60,764 nt of DNA from contig JBDKUO010000014.1 of the NCBI GenBank assembly GCA_039679645.1, positions 1-60,764 of the forward strand, read 5' to 3'. Each line of letters opens with the position of its first letter. The first letter of the stretch is position 1. The notes beneath the pieces are model-generated. The model was not told the DNA's origin and ran no database searches. It worked only from the letters and a program-made list of their open reading frames with translations. Below are positions 51,496-60,529 of this stretch, piece after piece. Position numbers and translations under genes: made by a program. This DNA is from Armatimonadota bacterium. Lineage in GTDB: Bacteria; Armatimonadota; UBA5829.

Positions 51496-52980
51496 GTGGG
51501 TCATATCGGAATTGCTATTGTTGTAATATATGTTCTCGTCATGCTCGGCATCGGTTTCTGGGCAATGCGCAAGACAAAAAGCGTAGGTGACTTCTTCCTG
51601 GGCGGAAGGTCGATCGGACCATGGATGTCGGCCTTCGCTTACGGAACGTCATATTTCTCAGCCGTGCTCTTTATCGGTTATGCGGGGAGCCTCGGATGGG
51701 GTTTCGGCATCCACACAATGTGGATTGTGATCGGAAACTCGATAATCGGCAGTCTGCTTGCATGGTGGATACTGGCTTCCAAAACACGAACGATGACTGC
51801 CCGGCTAAACTCCATGACCATGCCCGACTTTCTGTCGGCAAGGTTCGCTTGCCCGGCGCTGAAGGTCATTGCCGCTTTGATTATATTCCTATTCCTGGTG
51901 CCGTATTCGGCATCGGTCTACACCGGGCTGAGTTATCTCTTCGAGAAAGTACTGCATATACCATATGAATACGCGCTGGGCTTCCTGGCCGCGCTCACCG
52001 GCGTTTATCTGATTATGGGCGGGTATTTTGCGCTCACCGTCACCGATCTCATCAGAGGAATTGTCGAACTCTTTGGTGTCATCATAATGGTATACTTCCT
52101 GGCATCACAGGTCGGAGGGTTCGGAAGCGCAACCCATCAACTGCTTAGGCCGGAAAACTCACCCGCGCTGCTGCCCAGGTCTACAGGGTTTCCAGGATGG
52201 CTAACGCTGCTCTCGCTGGTTATAGTGACCAGTTTCGGACCATGGGGAATGCCTCAGATGGTGCAGAAGTTCTACTCGATCAAGAGCAAAGAATATATAA
52301 AGAGCGCGATGATCGTATGCACGATCTTTTCTATTTTGATGTCGTTTGGAGCTTATTACACCGGCGCGTTGACTCACCTGTTTGTCGGACACGACAGCGA
52401 GATGGCACAGATCGTAGCGAGCAAGCAGCTCGATCAGTTGATTCCGGCGTTTATGATAAATCACACTCCCCCATCGATCTTTCTTGTGATTTTGGTGCTT
52501 GTGTTTTCAGCTTCGATGTCGTCGCTTTCATCTCTGGTGCTGGTATCCAGCTCAGCAATAGCAATGGACATCTACAGTGGAATCATTAACCCGAGTGCTT
52601 CAAAGCGCGCTGTCATGACATGGATGCGAGTATTGTGCGGAGTGTTTGTGGCAGCCTCGCTGTTTATCGCGCTCAAAAAACCGACCACTATCGTCAATTT
52701 GATGGTAATCTCGTGGGGTGTGCTGGCAGGTTCGTTCGCCGCTCCTTATGTTTATGGTTTGTACTGGAGGAAAACAACACGAGCCGGAGCATTCAGTGGT
52801 CTGATAGCAGGGTTTGCAATATCGGTCGGGTTGTATGTAATCAAGGGCAAGGACTTCGTGCCGATGGCAGGCGCGCTGGCGATCATACTCCCATTTATTA
52901 TTGTGCCAATTGTAAGCGCATTTACAAAGCCACTTCCCAAAGAAGTCGTTGCTCAGGCATTTCTCGACAGCAAAGAATAG
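51496..52980 (+). CDS. Sodium/solute symporter (SSS family)
   Basis: This 494-residue transporter has about 13 membrane helices. GTG at 51496 (MGHIGIAIVVIYVLVMLGIG) has GGAGG seven bases upstream. Family stretches are SVGDFFLGGRSIGPWMSAF, LNSMTMPDFLSARF, VTSFGPWGMPQMVQKF and VFSASMSSLSSLVLVSSSA, the last corresponding to the Na2 site helix. The relatives are PutP- and pantothenate-like sodium symporters, and the substrate is not clear. It diverges from the UPF0182 gene. Confidence 0.9.
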   Translation: MGHIGIAIVVIYVLVMLGIGFWAMRKTKSVGDFFLGGRSIGPWMSAFAYGTSYFSAVLFIGYAGSLGWGFGIHTMWIVIGNSIIGSLLAWWILASKTRTMTARLNSMTMPDFLSARFACPALKVIAALIIFLFLVPYSASVYTGLSYLFEKVLHIPYEYALGFLAALTGVYLIMGGYFALTVTDLIRGIVELFGVIIMVYFLASQVGGFGSATHQLLRPENSPALLPRSTGFPGWLTLLSLVIVTSFGPWGMPQMVQKFYSIKSKEYIKSAMIVCTIFSILMSFGAYYTGALTHLFVGHDSEMAQIVASKQLDQLIPAFMINHTPPSIFLVILVLVFSASMSSLSSLVLVSSSAIAMDIYSGIINPSASKRAVMTWMRVLCGVFVAASLFIALKKPTTIVNLMVISWGVLAGSFAAPYVYGLYWRKTTRAGAFSGLIAGFAISVGLYVIKGKDFVPMAGALAIILPFIIVPIVSAFTKPLPKEVVAQAFLDSKE

Positions 52981-53042
52981 CATAAAACTCTTCACTAGCG
53001 CTAAATATTCAATTATTTACGGAATTTACTATATTAAAGGGG

Positions 53043-53071
53043 TTGACAAATAGCAATTATCGGGATATCAT
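53043..53071 (+). promoter_or_regulatory. Sigma-70 promoter for the STAS gene
   Basis: TTGACA (53043-53048) and TATCAT (53066-53071) are 17 bases apart. The predicted 140-base leader contains the hairpin at 53124-53150 (arms GCGTCCGG/CCGGACGC, core GGAATGATTC). Confidence 0.7.
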
Positions 53072-53123
53072 AACCAACACCTTGCATTTTCGGGTTTGCT
53101 GTTATTTAGTCTCGATATTTTAT

Positions 53124-53150
53124 GCGTCCGGGGAATGATTCTCCGGACGC
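53124..53150. repeat. GCGTCCGG hairpin in the STAS leader
   Basis: GCGTCCGG and CCGGACGC flank GGGAATGATTCT. It is a copy of the same hairpin family (GGAAT/ATTC core). Confidence 0.75.
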
Positions 53151-53217
53151 ACTAAACAAGCAGTAGAGCAATAGTAAGTCGGCAATAAACTCAACGCATC
53201 AACGAAGGGTCGTGAGC

Positions 53218-53553
53218 ATGGACGCCATAAAGGGACTTACATTGTGGAATGCGCACGAAGGTGATCAGGTTGTCATCTATGCGCAAGGTGAATTGGATTT
53301 CGCTACAACTCCTCACCTTATACAGACCATTAGAAATCTGAAGGATGAGGCAATCGATAAATATATAATTGATTGTGAAGAAGTGACATTTATTGACAGC
53401 GAAACTCTGAAATATGTCCTGGGCCTCAGAAGAGACTTCGCGCAATGCGGCAGAAGGCTGTGGTTTCGCAAATGCAGCCCGCAGGTCAGGAGAATACTTG
53501 ATCTACTGGGACTGAGCGATCAGCTTGTTATCAGCGACACCCCCGATTCCTGA
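53218..53553 (+). CDS. STAS-domain anti-sigma factor antagonist-like protein
   Basis: This 111-residue single STAS domain starts MDAIKGLTLWNAHEGDQVVI (a GTG at 53212 is also possible). The strand YAQGELDFATTPHLIQTI and the loop TFIDSETLKYVLGLRR correspond to the SpoIIAA-type phosphorylation loop, with the Ser of IDSET at the expected place. Such proteins bind anti-sigma kinases. No partner kinase is in the window. Confidence 0.88.
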   Translation: MDAIKGLTLWNAHEGDQVVIYAQGELDFATTPHLIQTIRNLKDEAIDKYIIDCEEVTFIDSETLKYVLGLRRDFAQCGRRLWFRKCSPQVRRILDLLGLSDQLVISDTPDS

Positions 53554-53645
53554 ACTTCCACTTCCATGCTTTATTTGAGAGGATATTGGCGGAACAAAAT
53601 GGAATATAATAACGTCAATAGCGAGGGAGTGAGAGTATCCTCTAA

Positions 53646-54401
53646 ATGAGCCAAGAAGTCACATACGAAGAAATTGCCAAAGATATCGCCTCATATGTAG
53701 GAGAACTGGGCGGTGATGTTCAACGCGATATCGTCGCGCCCGCGATGCTTGACGCCATCGGGCCGGCCAACGGCAAACAGATATTGGACCTGTTTTGCGG
53801 TGCGGGTTACCTTTCAAGGAGACTGGCATCGCTTGGAGCGGATGTGACCGCTGTTGACAGCTCCGAAAGACTCATCGGAATAGCAGGTGAGATCAACGAC
53901 CGCGAAGATGATGAGATAAGATACGCGGTAGCGGAACCGACTGATCTGTCCGTTATCGAAGACAGCACATTTGACGATGTGGTCTGCAATATGGGCCTGA
54001 TGATGACTCACGACCTTGCCGGAACAGTGGCGGAGCTTGCCAGACTGGTCAAGCTGGGAGGCAGGTTCATATTTTCAGTGCTGCACCCGTGCTTCAATAT
54101 GCCCGACGCGTGCTGGATCAATGACCCGGACGGCAGGCAGCTTTATGAAGCCGTAGATAATTATTATACCGAGACCTGGTGGCCGTCCGAACTGGCAGCT
54201 AGCCTCAGGAGCGGCCAGAAAAAAGTTAAGCATCGCACCCTTTCACGCTATGTAAACGCTCTGGGAGCGCGCGGATTTACTGTGCGCAGAATAATTGAAC
54301 CCAGACCCACTCCGGAAACTCTGGCAATAAAACCCCATCTTGAAGTCTACAACCGTGTACCTGCCGCAATAATTGTTGAAGCGGTATTCCCCTATCTCTG
54401 A
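53646..54401 (+). CDS. Class I SAM-dependent methyltransferase
   Basis: This 251-residue protein has motif I ILDLFCGAGYLSRRLASLGA, followed by VTAVDSSERLIGIA (acidic loop) and DVVCNMGLMMTHDLAGTVAE. A C-terminal half with LHPCFNMPDACWIND follows. The fold and motifs fit UbiE/COQ5-like small-molecule methyltransferases. The substrate is unknown. Confidence 0.87.
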   Translation: MSQEVTYEEIAKDIASYVGELGGDVQRDIVAPAMLDAIGPANGKQILDLFCGAGYLSRRLASLGADVTAVDSSERLIGIAGEINDREDDEIRYAVAEPTDLSVIEDSTFDDVVCNMGLMMTHDLAGTVAELARLVKLGGRFIFSVLHPCFNMPDACWINDPDGRQLYEAVDNYYTETWWPSELAASLRSGQKKVKHRTLSRYVNALGARGFTVRRIIEPRPTPETLAIKPHLEVYNRVPAAIIVEAVFPYL

Positions 54402-54498
54402 TCCCGTTTTGTATTTCGCGCTATCAGGGTACGCTAACAGGGGCGGAGGTTAAAGCACCTCTGCCGGTAGCAATTACCTATTTTGGGAGGCTGGTATA

Positions 54499-54786
54499 AT
54501 GGTAGTCGCCGAGTTCAGCATTACACCATTGGGCGAGGATGAATTGAAGCCGTTTATAGATGCGGCAGTGCGAGAAGTGGAGAAGTCGGGTCTTAAGTAT
54601 GAAGTCGACGCAATGGCCACGACAGTCGAAGGGGATTTGGAGGATATACTGAACGTTATCAAGAATGCCCATACAGCAGTCAAGGCCATGGGCGTGGAAC
54701 GAGCACTGCTGGAGATCCGTATAGATGACAGCTCGGAAGGCGTCACAATAGAAGAAGAAGTAGCCGATTACAGGGCGGCGGTTTAG
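54499..54786 (+). CDS. MTH1187-type thiamine-binding protein (DUF77)
   Basis: This 95-residue protein begins MVVAEFSITPLGEDELKPFI and has GLKYEVDAMATTVEGDLEDI and VERALLEIRIDD. This is the pattern of the MTH1187/YkoF-like family known to bind thiamine or its pyrimidine. GGGAGG ten bases upstream sets the start. No TPP riboswitch is seen before it. A GGCGGAGGT/ACCTCTGCC hairpin lies upstream (about 54442-54465). It ends four bases before the next gene. Confidence 0.85.
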   Translation: MVVAEFSITPLGEDELKPFIDAAVREVEKSGLKYEVDAMATTVEGDLEDILNVIKNAHTAVKAMGVERALLEIRIDDSSEGVTIEEEVADYRAAV

Positions 54787-54790
54787 CTAG

Positions 54791-55741
54791 ATGGCAGGAA
54801 AAGGCGTCAGCGCGCGGTTAATATCGCAGATATGGAAAGCGTTCAAGCAGCTTAACCCGGGAAATGTGGGCAGGGAGGCCGGCATTGCAGTAAAGCTGGG
54901 GATCATCTGCTCACAAAGCGTGGTTCAGGATGCAGCCGCATATCTGCTTAAAGATGATATGGCAGCTTATGACAGAGCAGGTGATGCGCTGCTGCTGATT
55001 CCAGAGCCGAGCGACCCGGCGGCAAATGATTTACTGCAGAAGTGCGATATAGTCCTTAAATGGATTGGCAGCCCAGAGGCATTTCCTGCGATCAAACAGG
55101 AAAGAATATTCGAGTTTGCCAATGGAAGCGATCTTGAACCTGTAATAATGGATATACTGCGCGCGCCCTATCTCAAATATGCTCACCTGCCCCTTGCAAG
55201 AGCATTCCCCGCATTTCGGCCTGAGGTAAGTGTGCAGGTGATACAAAATGTGAGCGTGGAAAACGCAATATTCGTCATATCCACTTCCTTGGGAAATGTG
55301 ATTCCAAATCCTCTGCAGCCGCTGGCGTCTGTCGCCGAGTCGGTGGGTGATCTGGCTGTCCTGACGGCCAATCAGTTCCGAATGGTCTTCAGGCTGGCGG
55401 CTGCGTACGACAAAAAGCTGGGCTATAAAGAGCAGATGCCTGAACTGATGACCGTGTTGGGCGCTGCTTTCGGATGGAGGTCCATTGCACGGGAGCTTGT
55501 CGGAATGATCCCTCTGGGTGGGGGGATTGTCCCGAAAGCGGCCATTGCCTTTGCCGGGACATGGGCAATTGGCGACGCTGCGGCTTATTATTACAGGACT
55601 GGCCGGAAGCTCACTAATGAAGAGATAAGGCAGCGCTTTGAAGCAGCCATGACCAAAGGCAGAGCAAGCGCTGAGGACATTCTGGGCAAAATGAAGCAGA
55701 CATATGGTGAGCAGGTAGGGCGGTTCATTAAGAAAGGCTGA
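54791..55741 (+). CDS. DUF697-like membrane-associated protein
   Basis: This 316-residue protein has a C-terminal half that resembles DUF697. LAVLTANQFRMVFRLAAAYDKK, then WRSIARELVGMIPLGGGIVPKAAIAFAGT and WAIGDAAAYYYRTGRKL form two amphipathic or membrane helices and a helix hairpin. DUF697 usually follows an Era-like GTPase domain, but here the N-terminal 150 residues have no P-loop. It probably associates with the membrane. Function is unknown. Confidence 0.75.
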   Translation: MAGKGVSARLISQIWKAFKQLNPGNVGREAGIAVKLGIICSQSVVQDAAAYLLKDDMAAYDRAGDALLLIPEPSDPAANDLLQKCDIVLKWIGSPEAFPAIKQERIFEFANGSDLEPVIMDILRAPYLKYAHLPLARAFPAFRPEVSVQVIQNVSVENAIFVISTSLGNVIPNPLQPLASVAESVGDLAVLTANQFRMVFRLAAAYDKKLGYKEQMPELMTVLGAAFGWRSIARELVGMIPLGGGIVPKAAIAFAGTWAIGDAAAYYYRTGRKLTNEEIRQRFEAAMTKGRASAEDILGKMKQTYGEQVGRFIKKG

Positions 55742-55767
55742 TTGCCGGAAGGGTTCCGGCAGACGTG

Positions 55768-55792
55768 GGACCGGGGAAAGATTCTCCGGTCC
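55768..55792. repeat. GGACCGG hairpin
   Basis: GGACCGG and CCGGTCC flank GGAAAGATTCT. It is preceded by a second hairpin GCCGGAA/TTCCGGC (55744-55760) just after the DUF697 stop. Neither has a U-tract. Confidence 0.7.
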
Positions 55793-55811
55793 AACATATT
55801 CCACCATTCTA

Positions 55812-56027
55812 CTATTCCACCCAGGGCAAACGCATCAAAATGCTATTCACCTTGTTTTGGCCTCTGCGGTTAAAACCGCGGCTAAGAAAAACACGAAGTG
55901 TCCCTTCGGACACTAAGATTTCAGTCGGCGGAGGCCGACTTTGTGAGTTTACAGCAGTGACTTTAGTCGCAAAGGCACCATTTTGCCAAACACAAAATTA
56001 AGATGCGTTTGCCCTGCTATTCCACCC
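55812..56027. mobile_element. MITE-like element with terminal inverted repeats and flanking duplication
   Basis: AGGGCAAACGCATC (55823-55836) and its exact inverse GATGCGTTTGCCCT (56002-56015) bound about 193 bases. The 11-bp sequence CTATTCCACCC stands directly outside on the left (55812-55822) and, one base away, on the right (56017-56027), as a target site duplication would. The inside has no open frame but carries GCGGTT/AACCGC, AGTGTCC/GGACACT and AGTCGGC/GCCGACT hairpins. No transposase is present, so it would need one elsewhere. Confidence 0.65.
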
Positions 56028-56083
56028 TTGACCTTCCAAGACACAAAAGTCTATACTGAAAATGGTATACAGGCGACAAGCCG

Positions 56084-58234
56084 ATGCATATTATCCCGAT
56101 CACAAACCTCACGGGGCTGTATGTGTCCCAGACGCCTGAAGGGTTCCACCCTGCCAAATATCACCCAGAAAGCAAATTCTTTATGAAATTGAATCAGCAA
56201 TCCAATGGAGAAGAAATCCAGAGCTCCCATTCGGAAAGCCCATACTCCATCACCGAGAAAATACGTGACTATTTCCAGATATCTCAAACCACAGGGCTGA
56301 TAGCACTGGCGCTGCTGGTGGGAGCAGGCTCCGGATTGGGAGCAGTATTGTACGTCCATATGATCGAATGGTCAAAGCGGCTGTTCATGGGCGGGTCGCA
56401 TAGCCTGATGCCTGCAGTCGGACCGCTATGGATCGTCATCTCCACAACACTCGGCGGAGCTGTCTGCGGACTGCTGGTACATTATTTTGCTGCCGGCAAA
56501 GGTGGAGACGGCCTGCCGGAAATTATGGCTGCGGTGGCCGAAAACGGCGGAAAGATCCGCGCGAGGTTTGCAGTCACTAAGATCGTTACGTCCGCAATTA
56601 CTATAGGATCAGGCGGGTCTGCAGGCCGGGAAGGACCGATGGCGCAAATCGGAGCTTGCCTGGGTTCATCTATCGGACAAATACTCAGGCTGGACGACGA
56701 TAAGATCAGGCTGCTGGTGGCATGCGGATCGGCAGGAGCAATAGCATCGGCATTTAATGCTCCGATTGGCGGCGCATTGTTTGCTCTGGAAATTATACTG
56801 CGCACGTTTAATACACGATCTTTTGGAGCAGTGGTGCTTGCAACAGTTGCCTCCGCGACGGTCTCGCATGCATTTCTCGGCAATAGCCCCGCGTTCATAG
56901 CACCCAAATATTCATTGAAAAGCGCTTGGGAGCTGCTGCTGTATGTTCTGATGGGAGTGTTGTGCGCTTTTGCAGCAGTGCTTTTCATAAAGATGTTTCA
57001 TGGCGCTGAAGCTCTCTTCAAGAAGCTGCGCATATGGTGGCCGATAAAGCCCATGATCGGAGGAGCGCTGGTCGGCGTGATGGGAATATGGATGCCGAGA
57101 GTGCTGGCGGGCGGATATGACACAATGACCTGGGCGCTCGCGGGAAAAGCCTCCTTGATCGTTATGGCGGCACTAATCATCTGCAAGATGATCGCGACCT
57201 CGCTTACATTAGGCTCAGGCGGGTCGGGCGGGACATTTGCTCCATCGCTGTTCATTGGCTGCGCGATGGGCTATACATTCGGCCATATTGTAAACTCAAT
57301 CTTTCCGCATATAACAGCCGGACCGGGAGCATATGCGCTTGTGGCGATGGGAGCGTTCTTTGCGGGAGCAGTGAGGGCGCCGATGACCGCGATCCTGATC
57401 ATATTTGAAATGACTAACGACTACAATGTTATGCTGCCGCTTATGGCGGCGGTCGTCGTAAGCACCATCATATGCGAACGAGTTTGTAAAGGTGATATAT
57501 ACACACTCAAACTCCTGCAGCGCGGCATAGACCTGACTAAATCACGCGCAATGGACCGACTGGACAACATTACGGTTCGTCGGGCTATGACAAGTGACTT
57601 CGAGACAGTCGACGTCAACATGCCGCTAGGCGAGCTTATAAAGAAATTTGCCGACAGCGGCCATCATGGATTCCCGGTGACTATGAGTGATGACAGGCTC
57701 TGGGGAATCGTAACGCTTAAAGATATCGGGGCAATGTCTGAAGATCAGATCAACAGCCTCACCGTGCGCGATGTCGCAACAAGCCCAGCGCGCACCGTCC
57801 GGCCAGATCAGAGTCTGCATGAAGCTATAAAGCAGTTCGGGATCGGCAATGTAGGCAGGCTGCCTGTGGTGGATCGCTCTGACCCTGACAAACTGATTGG
57901 AATCCTGCGCAGGAGCGACATAATAGAAGCATATGCAGCGAATTTGCGCAGACGAGAGAAAAACGAGCATTCGGCGGCGTTTTCAGTCGATGTAGAATCG
58001 CCCGGCATCATGCCCTTAGCTCTCACGCTCGACAGAAACTCACCCTGGCGCGAAAGATGCGTGGCTGATCTGGGTGTTTCAAAGGATGCGCTGATTGTGT
58101 CAGTCGAGCGGGCAGGCAAGGCCATACTCCCACGTGGGGATACAATACTCGAAGCAGGCGACAAGCTTACTCTAGTCGCTGAGTCCCAGGCAGCGACCAA
58201 AATACGCGAGCAATGGGAAAACTGGGCGAAATAA
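56084..58234 (+). CDS. ClC chloride channel/antiporter with CBS pair and TrkA-C domain
   Basis: This 716-residue protein has a ClC membrane domain (about 60-470) with GSGGSAGREGPMAQIGA, including the gating Glu in GREGP, and GSGGSGGTFAPSLFIG. Two CBS domains follow (about 500-625; RRAMTSDFETVDVNMPL and VRDVATSPARTVRPDQSL). A C-terminal TrkA-C/RCK-C-like domain (about 640-716; DLGVSKDALIVSVERAGKAI) ends the protein. The CBS and TrkA-C parts suggest control by nucleotides or ions. The start is uncertain: ATG 56084 or ATG 56183 (MKLNQQSNGEE), neither with a good ribosome site. Confidence 0.92.
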   Translation: MHIIPITNLTGLYVSQTPEGFHPAKYHPESKFFMKLNQQSNGEEIQSSHSESPYSITEKIRDYFQISQTTGLIALALLVGAGSGLGAVLYVHMIEWSKRLFMGGSHSLMPAVGPLWIVISTTLGGAVCGLLVHYFAAGKGGDGLPEIMAAVAENGGKIRARFAVTKIVTSAITIGSGGSAGREGPMAQIGACLGSSIGQILRLDDDKIRLLVACGSAGAIASAFNAPIGGALFALEIILRTFNTRSFGAVVLATVASATVSHAFLGNSPAFIAPKYSLKSAWELLLYVLMGVLCAFAAVLFIKMFHGAEALFKKLRIWWPIKPMIGGALVGVMGIWMPRVLAGGYDTMTWALAGKASLIVMAALIICKMIATSLTLGSGGSGGTFAPSLFIGCAMGYTFGHIVNSIFPHITAGPGAYALVAMGAFFAGAVRAPMTAILIIFEMTNDYNVMLPLMAAVVVSTIICERVCKGDIYTLKLLQRGIDLTKSRAMDRLDNITVRRAMTSDFETVDVNMPLGELIKKFADSGHHGFPVTMSDDRLWGIVTLKDIGAMSEDQINSLTVRDVATSPARTVRPDQSLHEAIKQFGIGNVGRLPVVDRSDPDKLIGILRRSDIIEAYAANLRRREKNEHSAAFSVDVESPGIMPLALTLDRNSPWRERCVADLGVSKDALIVSVERAGKAILPRGDTILEAGDKLTLVAESQAATKIREQWENWAK

Positions 58235-58340
58235 ATCTGACAACAAACCGTTAATTATGTTCTGGCTGTTTAGATGAGCCTTGACCGGGGTAAGATTCCC
58301 GGGTAGTTATCAACATCGACTTCCGGATGGAGGAAGACCG

Positions 58341-59777
58341 TTGCATACAGAACATTTTTCACTACTTAAAGTCAAACCCGGTAATCCCATGCTTTTTTCA
58401 GGTCCTATCGCCCGTGTGGTTGGGCCGCATCTCAAAGACAGCAAGTTGATTAAGGCAGTTGCATCGGCAGGTGTCCTCAAAGGCAGCAGAGAGATTGAAC
58501 TGCTGGGTATGAAGACCGAACTTACTCACGACGGGACATTCTCGGCTTGGGCAACTGGTCCGATGGGCAAGCTTCCTAAAGCAAAAGAAGCGGTCGAAGG
58601 TGTTCAAAAAGCAATAAGAAACCGCGGCAAGCCTCTAGTGGTGCGCGAAAATGGGACTCTTGTCTACACGTCATATCAACCGCCGGTGCCGACAAATGCT
58701 TCGATGAAACTGCTTGGCAGCCGTCTCTCACTCGAAATAAGCGGGCACCCACAGCCCACCGTATGCACTCTTCAGGTCACCACCAGATGCCAGGCAAACT
58801 GTATTCACTGCAGCGCCGCGCGCCACAAACGTGAGCACGAGCCTGAGATGACGACGCAGGACTGGAAGAGGATCGTGCGTGAATCCGAGCAGTTGGGAGC
58901 CGTGACTATAATCTTCACAGGCGGAGAGCCGCTGCTTCGACCCGACATATTTGAACTGATCGATTGGGTGGACAAAAACGAGGCTGTGGTCGGGATATTC
59001 TCCAATGGACTGCTGTTGAGCGATGAAAATGTCAAGAGGCTGGTTGACGCCGGACTTTGGTTCATACATGTCTCAATCGATTCGCCTGATGCGAGCCAGC
59101 ATGACGAGATGCGGCGCGTGCCGGGATGTTTCGATAAGGCTATAGCGGGTCTGACTCGCGCAAAGAATGCAGGAATCCTTACCGGAATCTCTACATATGC
59201 GACCCCCGAACGCCTTAGAAACGGCCAGGTGGTCGAACTGATAGAGATGACAAAGAGATATGGGTTCGACGAGATCACGATCTTTGATGTGGTCCCCACA
59301 GGCAGGCTGCTTCATGAAGACAGGAAACATCTTCTAACAGATGAGGATAAGGATCAGCTCTGCCGGATCGAAAATGAATACAACGAAGGGCATCCTCTTC
59401 CGCAGGTGATCACGCAGGCTCATGTAAACGGGCCGACAGGTGTCGGATGCTACGCCGGATGGTGCCAGTTCTATATGACCGCCTACGGCGAGATGACTCC
59501 GTGCGACTTCACGCCTCTTGCATTCGGCAACGCCCGGGACGAAAGTGTGGAGACAATCTGGAACCGGATGATCAGCCACAAAGGCTATTGCAATCACAAG
59601 AACAGTTGCCGCATGCAGGACCCGCAGTTCCGATCAAACTGGGTAGACAAAATCCCGACCAGTGGGCCGTTCCCCTACCCTGTCGAGAAATTCGCCCAGC
59701 TTGCGGATATCGACCCGGATTGCGAAATTGAATTTGAGGCGACAGATGGTTATTCGTCTATAGGAATCAAGGGCTGA
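58341..59777 (+). CDS. Radical SAM protein with SPASM-like C-terminal domain
   Basis: This protein has about 478 residues. TTG at 58341, with GGAGG seven bases upstream, is the likely start. The first 135 residues are an N-terminal domain I do not recognise. The radical SAM core has C150, C154, C157 (TRCQANCIHC), FTGGEPLLRPDIFELI and SIDSPDASQHDEM. The C-terminal part has CYAGWCQFYMTAYGEMTPCD followed by CNHKNSC, as in SPASM-domain proteins that bind extra iron-sulfur clusters. Relatives act in heme d1, PQQ or peptide modification. No partner peptide gene is visible. Confidence 0.85.
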   Translation: MHTEHFSLLKVKPGNPMLFSGPIARVVGPHLKDSKLIKAVASAGVLKGSREIELLGMKTELTHDGTFSAWATGPMGKLPKAKEAVEGVQKAIRNRGKPLVVRENGTLVYTSYQPPVPTNASMKLLGSRLSLEISGHPQPTVCTLQVTTRCQANCIHCSAARHKREHEPEMTTQDWKRIVRESEQLGAVTIIFTGGEPLLRPDIFELIDWVDKNEAVVGIFSNGLLLSDENVKRLVDAGLWFIHVSIDSPDASQHDEMRRVPGCFDKAIAGLTRAKNAGILTGISTYATPERLRNGQVVELIEMTKRYGFDEITIFDVVPTGRLLHEDRKHLLTDEDKDQLCRIENEYNEGHPLPQVITQAHVNGPTGVGCYAGWCQFYMTAYGEMTPCDFTPLAFGNARDESVETIWNRMISHKGYCNHKNSCRMQDPQFRSNWVDKIPTSGPFPYPVEKFAQLADIDPDCEIEFEATDGYSSIGIKG

Positions 59778-59818
59778 TTGTGCTCTGGGCTTCGGGGCAT
59801 TCGCCCGCGAAGCATTCC

Positions 59819-60529
59819 TTATAAATACAGGCTGACTCCGAGAGTCAGATTGAAATGTGTGTTTCGATTCGGCCAGAGATAGCCTATCTGGGCGCTATAG
59901 TTCAACGATTCTTTGGGAGAATAGACAAAGGCAGCAGTCAACTGGTTAGTATTGAGGGCAGACGGCCTGTCGAGTCGGGTCAACTGGGAATACTCCAGCG
60001 CGGCAAGTTTGTGCGTGGAGAAGATTCTGCCCGCCGCGAATGAGATATACCTGAGGTCTGAAGCGTTGTCGTCGCCGACCCACACGTGCCCGAGATTAGC
60101 CAGCAAGATCACAGGCATCACCGGATACTGAACGATAAACAGAGACCCGAAATCGTTCTTGTGCGACTTGCCGCCCACACCCTCGTTAATCGCATAAAGC
60201 GATGAGATAGCCACTGACGGCTCGCGCAGTCCATCTCCGACAAAGCGCCACTTCACACCTAGATTTGGTCCAAGGCGCACATCCGGCCCGACATTGTTCC
60301 ACAGATATCCGTAACCCATCTTTGCGTCTAGACTCTTTGTCGCGCCGAATGTGAAAGAGCCTCCGGCTACGCGCTGTGGCCCGCCAAAGCTGGAATTATA
60401 GTATGACTGCGCTTGAACCCTGCCGGCAGGCACTGTAACTGCATCGCCGGTGTAGAGCTGGCTGGTGAGTGATGCGAAGACTGTAGTCGGGATGGTCAAG
60501 CAAAATATGATAGTGATGAGGAGTCTCAT
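59819..60529 (-). CDS. Predicted outer-membrane beta-barrel protein
   Basis: This 236-residue protein has a signal peptide (MRLLITIIFCLTIPTTVFAS). Alternating hydrophobic and polar strands rich in Tyr, Gly and Phe follow, for example AQSYYNSSFGGPQRVAGGSF and LNYSAQIGYLWPNRNTHFNL, and the C-terminus ends in SLYL. This is the pattern of a small barrel and suggests a cell with an outer membrane. It is convergent with the radical SAM gene. Function is unknown. Confidence 0.7.
   Translation of the reverse strand: MRLLITIIFCLTIPTTVFASLTSQLYTGDAVTVPAGRVQAQSYYNSSFGGPQRVAGGSFTFGATKSLDAKMGYGYLWNNVGPDVRLGPNLGVKWRFVGDGLREPSVAISSLYAINEGVGGKSHKNDFGSLFIVQYPVMPVILLANLGHVWVGDDNASDLRYISFAAGRIFSTHKLAALEYSQLTRLDRPSALNTNQLTAAFVYSPKESLNYSAQIGYLWPNRNTHFNLTLGVSLYL

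Noticed and set aside
54484-54498. TATAAT just before the thiamine-binding protein gene
   Set aside because: It overlaps the ATG itself (TATAATGG) behind a ribosome site, so it cannot serve as the promoter of that gene.
55765-56001. 78-codon frame inside the MITE-like element
   Set aside because: It crosses several hairpins and both element and flank, and no start signal is seen.
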